A DNA stretch of 64,000 nucleotides from an uncultured Pseudomonadota bacterium. GTDB lineage: Bacteria > Myxococcota_A > Bradymonadia > Bradymonadales > Bradymonadaceae. The translations under genes were made by a program, and so were the position numbers. The DNA lies in assembly GCA_913057905.1 (NCBI GenBank), contig CAJXPB010000004.1, positions 1 through 64,000 of the forward strand, written 5' to 3'. A model generated the notes under the pieces. That model saw only the letters and a list, made by a program, of their open reading frames with translations, was not told the DNA's origin and made no database searches. Positions 55,315 through 63,420 of this stretch are shown here, one piece after another (positions within the stretch are counted from its first letter, which is position 1; each line of letters starts with the position of its first letter).

Positions 55315-57196
55315 ACCCGAGGATGTCGCAACCGAGGGGGGGCGACCGGTTGCCGCGACTCTTTGGGATGCGCTGGAACGTCTTGCGTCGGCCGAGGGAG
55401 ACCGCGGCCGACGGGTGACGATTCTGGATCGTGAAGGAGGGCGTGAGAGTCGCGGCTGGAGCCGGATTCTGTCGTCTGCCCTGCGCGTAGCCGGGGCCCT
55501 CGAACGTCTCGATGTCGAGGCCGGCGACCGGATCGTGATATCACTGCCCACGAGTTTCGAGTTCCTGAGTGCATTCTTCGGCGTGATGGCCGTCGGCGCG
55601 GTTCCGGTCATTGTACCGACCTCGGGTCGCTCGCATGGTCGCCGATTTTCGGTGTCGCAACCGAGCGCCCAGACGGGGCGCGAGGTCGGGGCCTGCGGGT
55701 TGATCCGGGATTCTGAGGGTGCGCACTCCTCGAGACGGGCGCCACGGATTCGGGACCCCTTCGACTGGCGCGCCGACGTCGACGCACTTCTGGGCGAGGT
55801 CTCTGCGGATCCGCTGGAACGGCCGGCCCCCACCCCGCCCGATGAAACGGCGTATCTTCAGATGACCGAAGGCACGACGGGGCGCCCACGCGCGGTGCCT
55901 CTCTCCGATGCGAAGATCCTGGCGAATATCCGGGCGATGGGTCATGCCTTCGACGTCCGGCGCGACGATGTCGGGGTCTCCTGGATCCCCCTTCACAACG
56001 CGCTCGGACTGGTCGGGGTTCTGCTGTTTGGAGTGGTTCACCAGCTCGATCTCGTCCTGATCGACCCGGCGCGCTTTCTTCAGCGACCGGTGAGTTGGCT
56101 GAAGGCGATCTCGACCTACGACGGCACGCTGTCGCCGGCTCCAAATTTCGCCTTCGACTACACCACGCGCCGGTGTCGGGAATCGGACCTCCAGGACATC
56201 GATCTCGGGAGTTGGCGGATCGCGATGAATGGGGGAGAGCCGGTGCGTGGTCAGCATATGGATGCCTTTGCCCGGCGGTTCGGGCCCTACGGCCTCGACG
56301 ATGATATTTTGACGCCAGTCTACGGCCTCTCCGAGGCGACCCTCGGCGTCTGTTCGGAACGGCCCGATGAACCGGTCGAGATGGATGCGATCAATCGGCG
56401 GGTCCTCGAACGGACGTGGACGGCTCAGCCGCTTCCCGAACAGGGGGCTTCTTCGCCGCCGGAGCGGATGCACTTGGTCTCCGTCGGTCAGCCCTTATCG
56501 GGCTATGAGGTCGAGATCGTCTCCGTCGATCGGCGAAGTGCCGACGGGGAGGTCGTCTCGGTCGGTCCGCGGGAACTCGGCGAGATCGCTGTGCGCGGGC
56601 CGTCGGTGAAGTCACAGTACGCCGACGACCGGGGTGGGCGACCGATCCACGATGGATGGTTGATGACCGGGGATCTCGGATATCGAGCCGACGGGTCGAT
56701 CTATGTCGTCTCGAGGCTCTCGAGCGTCGTTCGAATGCGGGAAGACGATCGGACGATCTTTCCCGAAGAGGTCGAGGTATTCGTCGACGCGGTCGATGGG
56801 GTGTACGCCGGGCGCACGGCCGTATTCGGTGTCGGAGAAGACGAAGCGACGGCCGATGAACCGATCCCGGTCTGCGAGAGGCTCGTCGTGGCCCTCGAGG
56901 TCCACTCCGGCGCCAACCGGGCCGACGTGGCGGAATCGGTCCGGGAGATGCTCGACAGACACCTCAAGCTGGAACCGGAGGTCGTCGAGTGTGTCTCACC
57001 TCGTTCGATCCCGAGGACGAAGAGCGGAAATGTGAGACGGCCGATCGCCCGTCGGCTCTTCGTGGAGGGGCGGCTGGATCGACGAGACAGGAATCCGGGC
57101 ATCGACTGGGTATACGGCTGGGCGAATGTTCTTCGCGGTGACGTCCGGGCGCTGGGCCGCCGGTTCACCCAACGGATCTCCGACCTGTTCTCCTAG
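55301..57196 (+). CDS. fatty acyl-AMP ligase-like protein (ANL superfamily) with altered catalytic lysine
   Basis: A 631-residue adenylate-forming enzyme resembling long-chain fatty acyl-AMP ligases. Motif A3 is MTEGTTGRPRAVPLS, the A5 region is TPVYGLSEATLGV, and A7-A8 show DGWLMTGDLGYRADG followed by IYVVSRLSSVVRMRE. The A10 motif, normally P-x-x-x-x-G-K, reads PRTKSGN577V: the catalytic lysine of adenylation is Asn. Thus it may bind acyl groups or act only in one half reaction. It overlaps the GAF gene by 14 bases and no carrier protein gene is near. Confidence 0.85.
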   Translation: MKTSRPEDVATEGGRPVAATLWDALERLASAEGDRGRRVTILDREGGRESRGWSRILSSALRVAGALERLDVEAGDRIVISLPTSFEFLSAFFGVMAVGAVPVIVPTSGRSHGRRFSVSQPSAQTGREVGACGLIRDSEGAHSSRRAPRIRDPFDWRADVDALLGEVSADPLERPAPTPPDETAYLQMTEGTTGRPRAVPLSDAKILANIRAMGHAFDVRRDDVGVSWIPLHNALGLVGVLLFGVVHQLDLVLIDPARFLQRPVSWLKAISTYDGTLSPAPNFAFDYTTRRCRESDLQDIDLGSWRIAMNGGEPVRGQHMDAFARRFGPYGLDDDILTPVYGLSEATLGVCSERPDEPVEMDAINRRVLERTWTAQPLPEQGASSPPERMHLVSVGQPLSGYEVEIVSVDRRSADGEVVSVGPRELGEIAVRGPSVKSQYADDRGGRPIHDGWLMTGDLGYRADGSIYVVSRLSSVVRMREDDRTIFPEEVEVFVDAVDGVYAGRTAVFGVGEDEATADEPIPVCERLVVALEVHSGANRADVAESVREMLDRHLKLEPEVVECVSPRSIPRTKSGNVRRPIARRLFVEGRLDRRDRNPGIDWVYGWANVLRGDVRALGRRFTQRISDLFS

Positions 57197-57215
57197 CTGG
57201 TGGGTCCGTAGACGC

Positions 57216-57575
57216 TCATCCGCCGCCGCCATCCGGGGCGTCGGCACCGGCGTCTCGCGTGTCGCCCCCGGAGTCGAAGTAGCCGGCATCCGAACGGTAC
57301 TCGGCCCGAGGCACACACCCGCGTTGTTCGCTGAGGCTGTTTGGCTGAGTGCAGATCTCTTCGGGGGTGCAGGCCTCCGCTGCCTGGGAGCCTGTGCACT
57401 TCTGCACGCACTCATGCGTGTCGCCCCCCGTCCAGCAGACGGTCTCGTCGTCGCAATCCTCGTCGGTCAGACACCGTGGGGACTCATAGCCGTTGCAGGC
57501 GCCGAACGTGATGCTTGCCACGAGCGTGACGAAGACCGCCGCGCAGAGCCGTGACGGATCGAGTTCAGGGGCCAT
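57216..57575 (-). CDS. small Cys-rich lipoprotein
   Basis: A 119-residue exported protein. ATG 57575 gives a lipoprotein signal (AAVFVTLVASITFGAC). The mature part has eight or more cysteines in EGF-like spacing (CLTDEDCDDETVC, CVQKCTGSQAAEACTPEEIC) and an acidic Gly-rich tail. The frame is open upstream to 57707 but those residues are unrelated. It is 29 bp downstream of another Cys-rich lipoprotein and probably in one transcript. Function unknown. Confidence 0.7.
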   Translation of the reverse strand: MAPELDPSRLCAAVFVTLVASITFGACNGYESPRCLTDEDCDDETVCWTGGDTHECVQKCTGSQAAEACTPEEICTQPNSLSEQRGCVPRAEYRSDAGYFDSGGDTRDAGADAPDGGGG

Positions 57576-57604
57576 CGGATCAACTCCAGGCTGAACCGGC
57601 AAGA

Positions 57605-58510
57605 TTAGTCTCCGAGAGTCGGTGTGAACCTCTGGTAGCCGCCTCCCTCTCCCAGACGTTGTCGACAATCTTCGTCGGGATCGAGAGAGTCGGTGCGGGT
57701 CGAGCAAAGGTAGGCTTCAAACTGGTCGACGTCGTCGAGGGCGCTGTCGCAGTTTGGCCCCCATTCGACGATATGGATCTCGTGGCCGGGCTCCATCGGG
57801 ACTCTGTCGCCGTCGGTGTCGACGAAACGAAGGAGGAGACGCCCCCCGAGTCCACCGAGAGGCGTAGTCGTCGAGTCGAATGGACCGGTGACGCACTGAT
57901 CGTCTTCTGAAAACGACAGGGCCGACCCGTCGAGATGGGAGTCCCGCGTGATGTCCCCGATCGGTTCGTACAGCAGGGTGTTCCCCCAGGCGACGGCCGA
58001 CTCGTGGGAGCCGTCCGGGGGTGTCAGAAAGGCGGCGGCGATATCTGCACCCGGTGCGCCATCGGGCGGAAGGGGCATCACATCCGTGGTGTCGACAAGA
58101 AGCACGGCGAATTGTTTGTCGGGCCGGATGATGCAGGTCCCGCCGATGCCACAGACGGCCTGTTGATCGTCGAGACGATCTCGGCACTCCTGATCGGTGG
58201 AGCAACCGTCAGGGCCGGTCTCGTCGACGCCGACATCGGAGGGGTCGTCGACCAGGCAGACGTTTTCGGTTTCTCCGGACCCCGAACGGACGTACGGCTG
58301 GCAGGTCCGTTCCGGATCCTGGCAGTCCGAATCACTCGAGCAGGTGGCCGCGCAGAATCCGTCGGCACAGATGGCCTGGTCGGCGCAGTCGGAGTCGCCC
58401 GAGCAGGGCGCACCGCTGAGATTGAACGAGCAGGCCGCCATCAAGGCCGCCAGCGCCGCCAGGCCGGTTGCCTTCAGCAGGCTGTGTGGATCGAGCAGAG
58501 GGGTAGACAT
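57605..58510 (-). CDS. Cys-rich lipoprotein of unknown function
   Basis: A 301-residue exported protein with lipobox AALMAAC. Residues of about 35-135 contain Dickkopf-like repeated CxxDxDC units (CSGDSDCADQAICADGFC, then CSSDSDCQDPERTC), a pattern common in myxobacterial surface proteins. The rest (about 140-301) is a mostly beta region with SFSEDDQCVTGPF and CDSALDDVD. No enzyme motif seen. GAGAG precedes the ATG. It pairs with the smaller lipoprotein downstream. Confidence 0.75.
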   Translation of the reverse strand: MSTPLLDPHSLLKATGLAALAALMAACSFNLSGAPCSGDSDCADQAICADGFCAATCSSDSDCQDPERTCQPYVRSGSGETENVCLVDDPSDVGVDETGPDGCSTDQECRDRLDDQQAVCGIGGTCIIRPDKQFAVLLVDTTDVMPLPPDGAPGADIAAAFLTPPDGSHESAVAWGNTLLYEPIGDITRDSHLDGSALSFSEDDQCVTGPFDSTTTPLGGLGGRLLLRFVDTDGDRVPMEPGHEIHIVEWGPNCDSALDDVDQFEAYLCSTRTDSLDPDEDCRQRLGEGGGYQRFTPTLGD

Positions 58511-58697
58511 ACACCACTCTCGGAGTACGTATGGTCCGTTCAGTGCGCGGGGCCCGGTGGTATCGCCAACGTGCCCCTACAGTGTTAAAGCATAGTTCGT
58601 GCCGGCGCCCGGTGAAACCGATTTACACGGCTGTCTGCATTTGCGTATGGTGCCGTGCGCCCGAGCATCCGTTTTTTGTTCTACCGGACTGGACCTC

Positions 58698-59534
58698 ATG
58701 ATCACACAGACGACTCAACGCTGGTCGAGCCTCGCCGCCATCCTGGCGACGCTGGCCCTCTGCCTGTCGATCGGTGCGGTTGGATGTGCCACCGGGTCGC
58801 GGGTGACCGTCGATGTCGACTCCGCTTCCTCTCCGGCGGAGAAGGCCTATCTCATCGGACGCGCCCGCCTGCAGCGGGGGGACTACGAAGGGGCAATCAG
58901 CGCGTTTGATACCGTGCGAAGCGACTTTCCCTACAGTCGATTCGCGGCCCTTTCGGAGTTAAAGATCGCCGATGCATACTTCGAGCAAAAGCAGTTCGCC
59001 AGCGCGGCCGAGCAGTACCGAAGCTTTGTAAAGCTGCATCCGAACAACGAACGGGTCGCCTACGCCCGCTTCCGGACGGCGAAATCCGTCTACAAGAAAA
59101 TGCCCAGCGACTGGTTCTTTATGCCGCCGGTTCACCAGCGAGATCTGTCTGCCACGAAGACGGCGGTCAAAGAGCTGCGGTCGTTTCTTCGGCGCCATGC
59201 CGATACAAAATACGCGGACGAGGCCGAAAAGCTGCTTCGCAAGTCCCGGCGCCTGTTGGCGGATCACGAGATGTACGTCGCCGAGTTTTACCTGGACCGG
59301 GACAATGCCAGGGCGGCGTCGATGCGGTTGAAGTACCTGCTTAACAACTACTCGGGCCTGGGGCTCGATCCGAAGGCGCTGTACCTGCTGGCCCGCTCCT
59401 ACATCGGTATGGGCGACCGGCAGGGGGCGCGGACGGCAATCGAGGACCTTCTGGAGTTCCACGCGGGCACCGATTACGCACGCAAGGCGCGCAAGTTGAT
59501 CGAGGCCAACGACCTCCAGGTGAAGTCCGGTTGA
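58698..59534 (+). CDS. bamD: BamD-family outer membrane assembly lipoprotein
   Basis: A 278-residue lipoprotein (CLSIGAVGC, C30) with a TPR array: AYLIGRARLQRGDYEGAISA, FAALSELKIADAYFEQKQF, YARFRTAKSVYKKM. Downstream repeats keep the BamD pattern (VAEFYLDRDNARAASMRLKYLLNNY). BamD supports BamA in folding outer membrane proteins. E. coli BamD is 245 residues. The frame is open to 58599 but ATG 58698 gives the signal peptide. The end overlaps the -35 box of the ribosomal protein promoter. Confidence 0.88.
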   Translation: MITQTTQRWSSLAAILATLALCLSIGAVGCATGSRVTVDVDSASSPAEKAYLIGRARLQRGDYEGAISAFDTVRSDFPYSRFAALSELKIADAYFEQKQFASAAEQYRSFVKLHPNNERVAYARFRTAKSVYKKMPSDWFFMPPVHQRDLSATKTAVKELRSFLRRHADTKYADEAEKLLRKSRRLLADHEMYVAEFYLDRDNARAASMRLKYLLNNYSGLGLDPKALYLLARSYIGMGDRQGARTAIEDLLEFHAGTDYARKARKLIEANDLQVKSG

Positions 59535-59559
59535 CAGCCGTGGGGGCCGTCATTATATC
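59531..59559 (+). promoter_or_regulatory. rplM-rpsI promoter
   Basis: TTGACA (59531-59536) and TATATC (59554-59559) are 17 bp apart. The -35 is perfect and overlaps the TGA stop of bamD. It implies a 5' leader of about 185 bases before rplM at 59752. Confidence 0.6.
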
Positions 59560-59663
59560 ACATCGCTCGCTTCTCCCGGTCGGGCGTCGGTCGTCTGCCC
59601 CGTGTTCGCCGTTGCCCGCCCTACGAAGCCGACATTCCAGATTCTAGATTGGTCTACATTTGT

Positions 59664-59704
59664 CCTCCTCGCCAGGAGGGGCGCGGATCGCCGGTCATCC
59701 GGCG
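59664..59704 (+). other. two hairpins in the rplM leader
   Basis: CCTCCT-CGCC-AGGAGG (59664-59679) and CGCCGG-TCAT-CCGGCG (59689-59704) follow each other in the long 5' leader. They could form an L13 autoregulatory site, as ribosomal protein leaders often do, or be chance stems of a GC-rich sequence. Confidence 0.35.
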
Positions 59705-59751
59705 ACTCGGCGACTCACCGGCAGGGAGGCGACAGACGCGAGTGATTCGTC

Positions 59752-60189
59752 ATGACGAAGACATACAGCGCAAAAGAAGAAGATGTCGAACGCGACTGGT
59801 GGCACATCGATTTGGAGGGGCAGACCCTCGGACGAGCCGCCAGTCAAATCGCCACGCTGTTGCGCGGCAAGCATAAACCGATCTTTTCGCCCCACGTCGA
59901 CTGCGGCGACTACGTCGTGGTGACCAACTGCGAGAAGGTCGAGATGACGGGCAACAAGTGGGAAGAGAAGATGTATCGACGTCATTCGGGATACCCCGGA
60001 GGGCTCAACGAGATTTCGGCCGAAGAACTCCTGGAACGCAAACCGGAGAGGATTCTCGAGTTTGCCGTCAAGGGAATGCTGCCGAACAACAAGCTCTCCG
60101 AGCAGGTCATCAAGAAACTGAAGGTCTATGCCGGGTCGGAGCATCCGCACGAAGCCCAGCAGCCGGAAGATTACGAGCTCGAGCAGTGA
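59752..60189 (+). CDS. rplM: 50S ribosomal protein L13
   Basis: A 145-residue ribosomal protein. [25 protein letters not shown] is split by normal spacing before the [18 protein letters not shown] core, with [18 protein letters not shown] and [10 protein letters not shown] typical of L13. Length as in E. coli (142). rpsI follows 60 bp later, the universal bacterial order. A clear promoter lies upstream and a strong terminator after rpsI. Confidence 0.98.
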   Translation: MTKTYSAKEEDVERDWWHIDLEGQTLGRAASQIATLLRGKHKPIFSPHVDCGDYVVVTNCEKVEMTGNKWEEKMYRRHSGYPGGLNEISAEELLERKPERILEFAVKGMLPNNKLSEQVIKKLKVYAGSEHPHEAQQPEDYELEQ

Positions 60190-60249
60190 ACCGCCGAGGA
60201 CGGTTCGGCGTAGACACGCCGTGAATCCGTTCACGACAAGGGAGTCAAC

Positions 60250-60645
60250 ATGGCAGACGCACAACAGTTTCACGCGATTGGACGCCGGAAGGAAGCCAGC
60301 GCGCGGGTCTTTTTGAGCCCCGGCGACGGTGACGTGACGGTGAATTCGAAAGATTCCGAGAACTACTTTGGCCGACGCACCCAGCAGGCCCGTTTCCGCC
60401 AGCCGCTCGAGCACGTCGAGATGTCGGGACAGGTCGACATCATCGCGACGGTGCAGGGCGGCGGCAAGAGCGGTCAGGCCGACGCGTTGCGCCTGGGTAT
60501 TGCGCGGGCCCTCCAGATCATGGACCCCGACCTTCGCGGCCCCTTGAAGTCCGAAGGGTTCTTGACGCGGGACGCCCGGGTCAAAGAACGCAAAAAGTAC
60601 GGTCAGAAAGGCGCTCGCGCGAAGTTCCAGTTCTCGAAGCGCTGA
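60250..60645 (+). CDS. rpsI: 30S ribosomal protein S9
   Basis: A 131-residue ribosomal protein with the S9 pattern AIGRRKEASARVFL, VQGGGKSGQADALRLGIARAL, and the basic C-terminal tail EGFLTRDARVKERKKYGQ...RAKFQFSKR that reaches the P-site tRNA. Length as in E. coli (130). AAGGGAG precedes the ATG. It is the last gene of the rplM-rpsI transcript. Confidence 0.98.
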   Translation: MADAQQFHAIGRRKEASARVFLSPGDGDVTVNSKDSENYFGRRTQQARFRQPLEHVEMSGQVDIIATVQGGGKSGQADALRLGIARALQIMDPDLRGPLKSEGFLTRDARVKERKKYGQKGARAKFQFSKR

Positions 60646-60681
60646 GACACGACGCCGAGACAGGCCGACCGACGATATCAG

Positions 60682-60727
60682 AGAGGCCCGCCGACCCCAC
60701 TACTCCGGGGTCGGCGGGCCTCTTTTT
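60682..60727 (+). terminator. Rho-independent terminator after rpsI
   Basis: A 17-bp perfect stem (60682-60698 with 60707-60723), an 8-base loop and a following T-run, CTCTTTTTG. It ends the ribosomal protein operon. Confidence 0.93.
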
Positions 60728-60752
60728 GTGGCCTTGGAAGCTGATGGTCTCG

Positions 60753-61484
60753 TCAGCTGCCCAGGCATAGAGAAGTTGCAAAGACCGGCCCGAGGGCCAG
60801 CAGGGTCGCGGTCATGCGCTCGAACCCGTAGAAGTCTTCGAGAGCGGCGGTCTCGAGCCGAAACATCCAGAAGATAGCCAGGAGTTCCCCGACCGGAAAC
60901 TGCAAGATTGGTGGGACGACCAGAAAGGCCCAGGCCCCCGAGACGTAGCCGACGATGCGTGTGACCTGACGCCAGGGCACGCTCCGGCCCTTGACCCTCA
61001 GTGCCAGACGCAGCAGCGCCACGTGAAGCCCGAACCCGAAGACGGCCTGCAGTGGCGTGCCCAGAAGGAGGGCGAGGCGAGCCTGCGACTCGGTGATCCC
61101 CTGCTGTGAGGCCAACTCTGCGAGTCGGGTGCCGACGTCTTCGACCAAGAGGAGTTGCCACGTCTGGCCGATGAGCAGACCCAGTACGCTGGTCATCAGG
61201 CCAAAGAAGAGGGCCGGGCCCACGATTCCATCGGACGGAACGCGCGAGAAGAACGACCGTGCGCGGCCCAGCGCAGCCCAGAGGGTTTCCGCGTAGGCGC
61301 GCGGCGAATAGTCGACGCCGGGGGCCTCCCAGGGATGAGCATCTACGGTCGTCGGTGCCCGGCATTGTGGGCACAGCGCGATGCCGCGGTTGTTCGGCCG
61401 GTGGCATTCACCGCAGATCGGGGCGTCACATCCTCCGCAACGGGCAATGGCCGGGGCTTCCTGATGGTGCGCGCATTGACTCAC
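60753..61484 (-). CDS. Yip1-type membrane protein with an N-terminal zinc-binding B-box-like motif
   Basis: A 243-residue integral membrane protein. The first 45 residues carry CAHHQEAPAIARCGGCDAPIC...C...CPQC, a B-box-like zinc knuckle. The C-terminal part has about five membrane helices with Yip1-like pattern (GPALFFGLMTSVLGLLIGQTW, GTPLQAVFGFGLHVALLRLAL, VSGAWAFLVVPPILQFPVGE). Related proteins in Myxococcota are of unknown role. The start codon overlaps the ffh stop as ATGA, so it is co-transcribed with ffh. Confidence 0.72.
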   Translation of the reverse strand: MSQCAHHQEAPAIARCGGCDAPICGECHRPNNRGIALCPQCRAPTTVDAHPWEAPGVDYSPRAYAETLWAALGRARSFFSRVPSDGIVGPALFFGLMTSVLGLLIGQTWQLLLVEDVGTRLAELASQQGITESQARLALLLGTPLQAVFGFGLHVALLRLALRVKGRSVPWRQVTRIVGYVSGAWAFLVVPPILQFPVGELLAIFWMFRLETAALEDFYGFERMTATLLALGPVFATSLCLGS

Positions 61485-63160
61485 TCGTCGTCATCCTCTT
61501 GCTGCTCTTTTCGGCGACGGCGCCTCTTTTTGCGCACCTTGCTTACCTTTTTGCGCTTTCGCTTCCGCTTCTTGCGCGACATCGACTTCGACTGGCTCTC
61601 GTTGTTGGACTGACCGCCCCCCTGGCCCTGTTCCGGAGGCGTGTAGCCCGGAGGCAAGTCGGCGCCGCCCATGCCGGGCATGCCGCCGCCCGACGGCTGG
61701 TCTCCGCCGCCTCCCATCATGTCCTGGAAGATCTCGCCGACGTTCATGTCCTTCATCTGGCGCATGGAGTTGAGCTTGTCCATGCCTGGGATCTTGCTGA
61801 GCAGCCCTCCGCCACCCCCGCCGGAGAATTGCTCCATCATGTTCCGCATCATGTTGAATTGCTGGATGACCTGGTCGACCTGCTCTTTGTCTGTCCCCGA
61901 CCCCTTGGCGATCCGGCGGACACGGCCGGGCTGCTGGGTCAGCAAGTCGGGCTCGGAGCGCTCGCGATCGGTCATCGACTGGATGATCGCGCGAATCTGG
62001 GTGAGCTGGGAGTCGTCGACATCGACGTCGTCGGGCATGCCCCCGCCAAAGAAGGGCATCATCTCCATCAACTCGTTCATCGATCCCAGCCGTGAGATCT
62101 GATCGAGCTGCTTGTAGAAGTCATTGAAGTCGAAGTCGCCCGACAGCATCTTCATGGCGTCTTCTTCGGCCTCGCGTGCCTCCTCCTCGGACAGCGAGCG
62201 CTCGAAGCGGTCCATCAGCCCCATGACGTCGCCGAATCCGAGAATTCGGTTGGCGAGGCCCTCCGGACGAAACTCCTCGAGATCGTCGAGGTCTTCGCCG
62301 ACCCCGATGTACTTGATCGGTTTGCCGGTAATCTCTTTGATCGACAGGGCCGCGCCGCCGCGGGCGTCGCCGTCGAGCTTGGTCATGATGAAGCCGTCGA
62401 CCTCCAGGCGTTCGTTGAACTCCTTGGCGGTGTTGACGGCGTCCTGACCGATCATGGCGTCGACGACCAGAAAGATATTCTCGGGTTCGGTCGCCTCGAC
62501 GATATCTTCGAGTTCTTCCATCAGCACATCATCGACGGCCAGGCGGCCGGCGGTGTCCATGATGACCGTGTCGCGGTCATCGCGTTTGGCCTTTTCGACG
62601 CCCTGTTTGCACAGCTCCACCGGGTCGGCGTCCTCCTCGGAGTGGACCGGCACGTCGATGCGATCTCCCAGCACACGGAGCTGGTCGATGGCGGCGGGGC
62701 GATAGACGTCGGCCCCGACGAGCATCGGGTTCTTGTCGGAACGATCGATGAGATACTTCGCCAGCTTGGCCGACGTTGTCGTCTTTCCGGACCCCTGCAG
62801 GCCGACCAGCATAATTTTGGTCGGGCCGAGTCGGGGCGGCGAAAAATGAATGTCGGTGTCGACCGGGCCGAGCAGGCTCTCGAGCTCATCGTGGCAGATG
62901 CGAATAAAGTGGTCTCCCGGCGAGACCTCGACCTGCTCTTGGTCGCCCTCGGCCTCGACCTTGACGATCTCGCCGATGGCTTTGTCTTTGACGCGCTGGA
63001 TGAACTCCTTGGTGATCTTGAAGTTGACGTCCGCCTCGAGCATCGCCATGCGGATCTGCTTGAGCGCGTCCTCGATATTTTGTTCGGAGAGTTCGCGCTT
63101 TCCCTCGAAGCGGTTGCGGACGTCGCGAAATCCCTTCGCGACTACGTCGAACATAGCCAT
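61481..63160 (-). CDS. ffh: signal recognition particle protein Ffh with extended basic tail
   Basis: A 559-residue SRP54 GTPase that delivers membrane proteins to the translocon with SRP RNA. N domain, then the G domain with GLQGSGKTT (120-128), VIMDTAGRL (DTAGR) and TKLDGDARGGAALS, then the Met-rich M domain (MNELMEMMPFFGGGM, FNMMRNMMEQFSGGG). A short acidic insert (about 68-82) interrupts the N-G border. The tail after the M domain is Gly/Gln/Pro-rich and ends in about 25 residues that are nearly all Lys and Arg, capped by EDDDE. E. coli Ffh is 453 residues. ATG 63160 has GAGG seven bases upstream. Confidence 0.95.
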   Translation of the reverse strand: MAMFDVVAKGFRDVRNRFEGKRELSEQNIEDALKQIRMAMLEADVNFKITKEFIQRVKDKAIGEIVKVEAEGDQEQVEVSPGDHFIRICHDELESLLGPVDTDIHFSPPRLGPTKIMLVGLQGSGKTTTSAKLAKYLIDRSDKNPMLVGADVYRPAAIDQLRVLGDRIDVPVHSEEDADPVELCKQGVEKAKRDDRDTVIMDTAGRLAVDDVLMEELEDIVEATEPENIFLVVDAMIGQDAVNTAKEFNERLEVDGFIMTKLDGDARGGAALSIKEITGKPIKYIGVGEDLDDLEEFRPEGLANRILGFGDVMGLMDRFERSLSEEEAREAEEDAMKMLSGDFDFNDFYKQLDQISRLGSMNELMEMMPFFGGGMPDDVDVDDSQLTQIRAIIQSMTDRERSEPDLLTQQPGRVRRIAKGSGTDKEQVDQVIQQFNMMRNMMEQFSGGGGGGLLSKIPGMDKLNSMRQMKDMNVGEIFQDMMGGGGDQPSGGGMPGMGGADLPPGYTPPEQGQGGGQSNNESQSKSMSRKKRKRKRKKVSKVRKKRRRRRKEQQEDDDE

Positions 63161-63350
63161 GGGTGTGCCTCGTCTGAATCGTGAGGAGGTCGTAGCGTCG
63201 AGATAAACCCGTACGTCGGTGGGTTGGGGCCGGCGCCGACGGGATACATAATCGTTCGTCGTCGGCACGCTCAGTGGGAGGGAGGAGCGTCTTCGTCAGG
63301 CCGCCTGGAGGCTAAGCAGGGACCCACGGGGTGTCAACCGCGCGAAAAGA

Positions 63351-63379
63351 TTGCAGCTCAAGCGGTTCCCGCCTATAAG
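63351..63379 (+). promoter_or_regulatory. candidate promoter of the TPR lipoprotein gene
   Basis: TTGCAG (63351-63356) and TATAAG (63374-63379) are 17 bp apart. The -10 matches five of six positions. It is about 35 bp upstream of the start codon, in the divergent region shared with ffh. Confidence 0.5.
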
Positions 63380-63420
63380 AACCCCTCTCATGGGCGGGCA
63401 TCGATCAACGTACGGCGACG

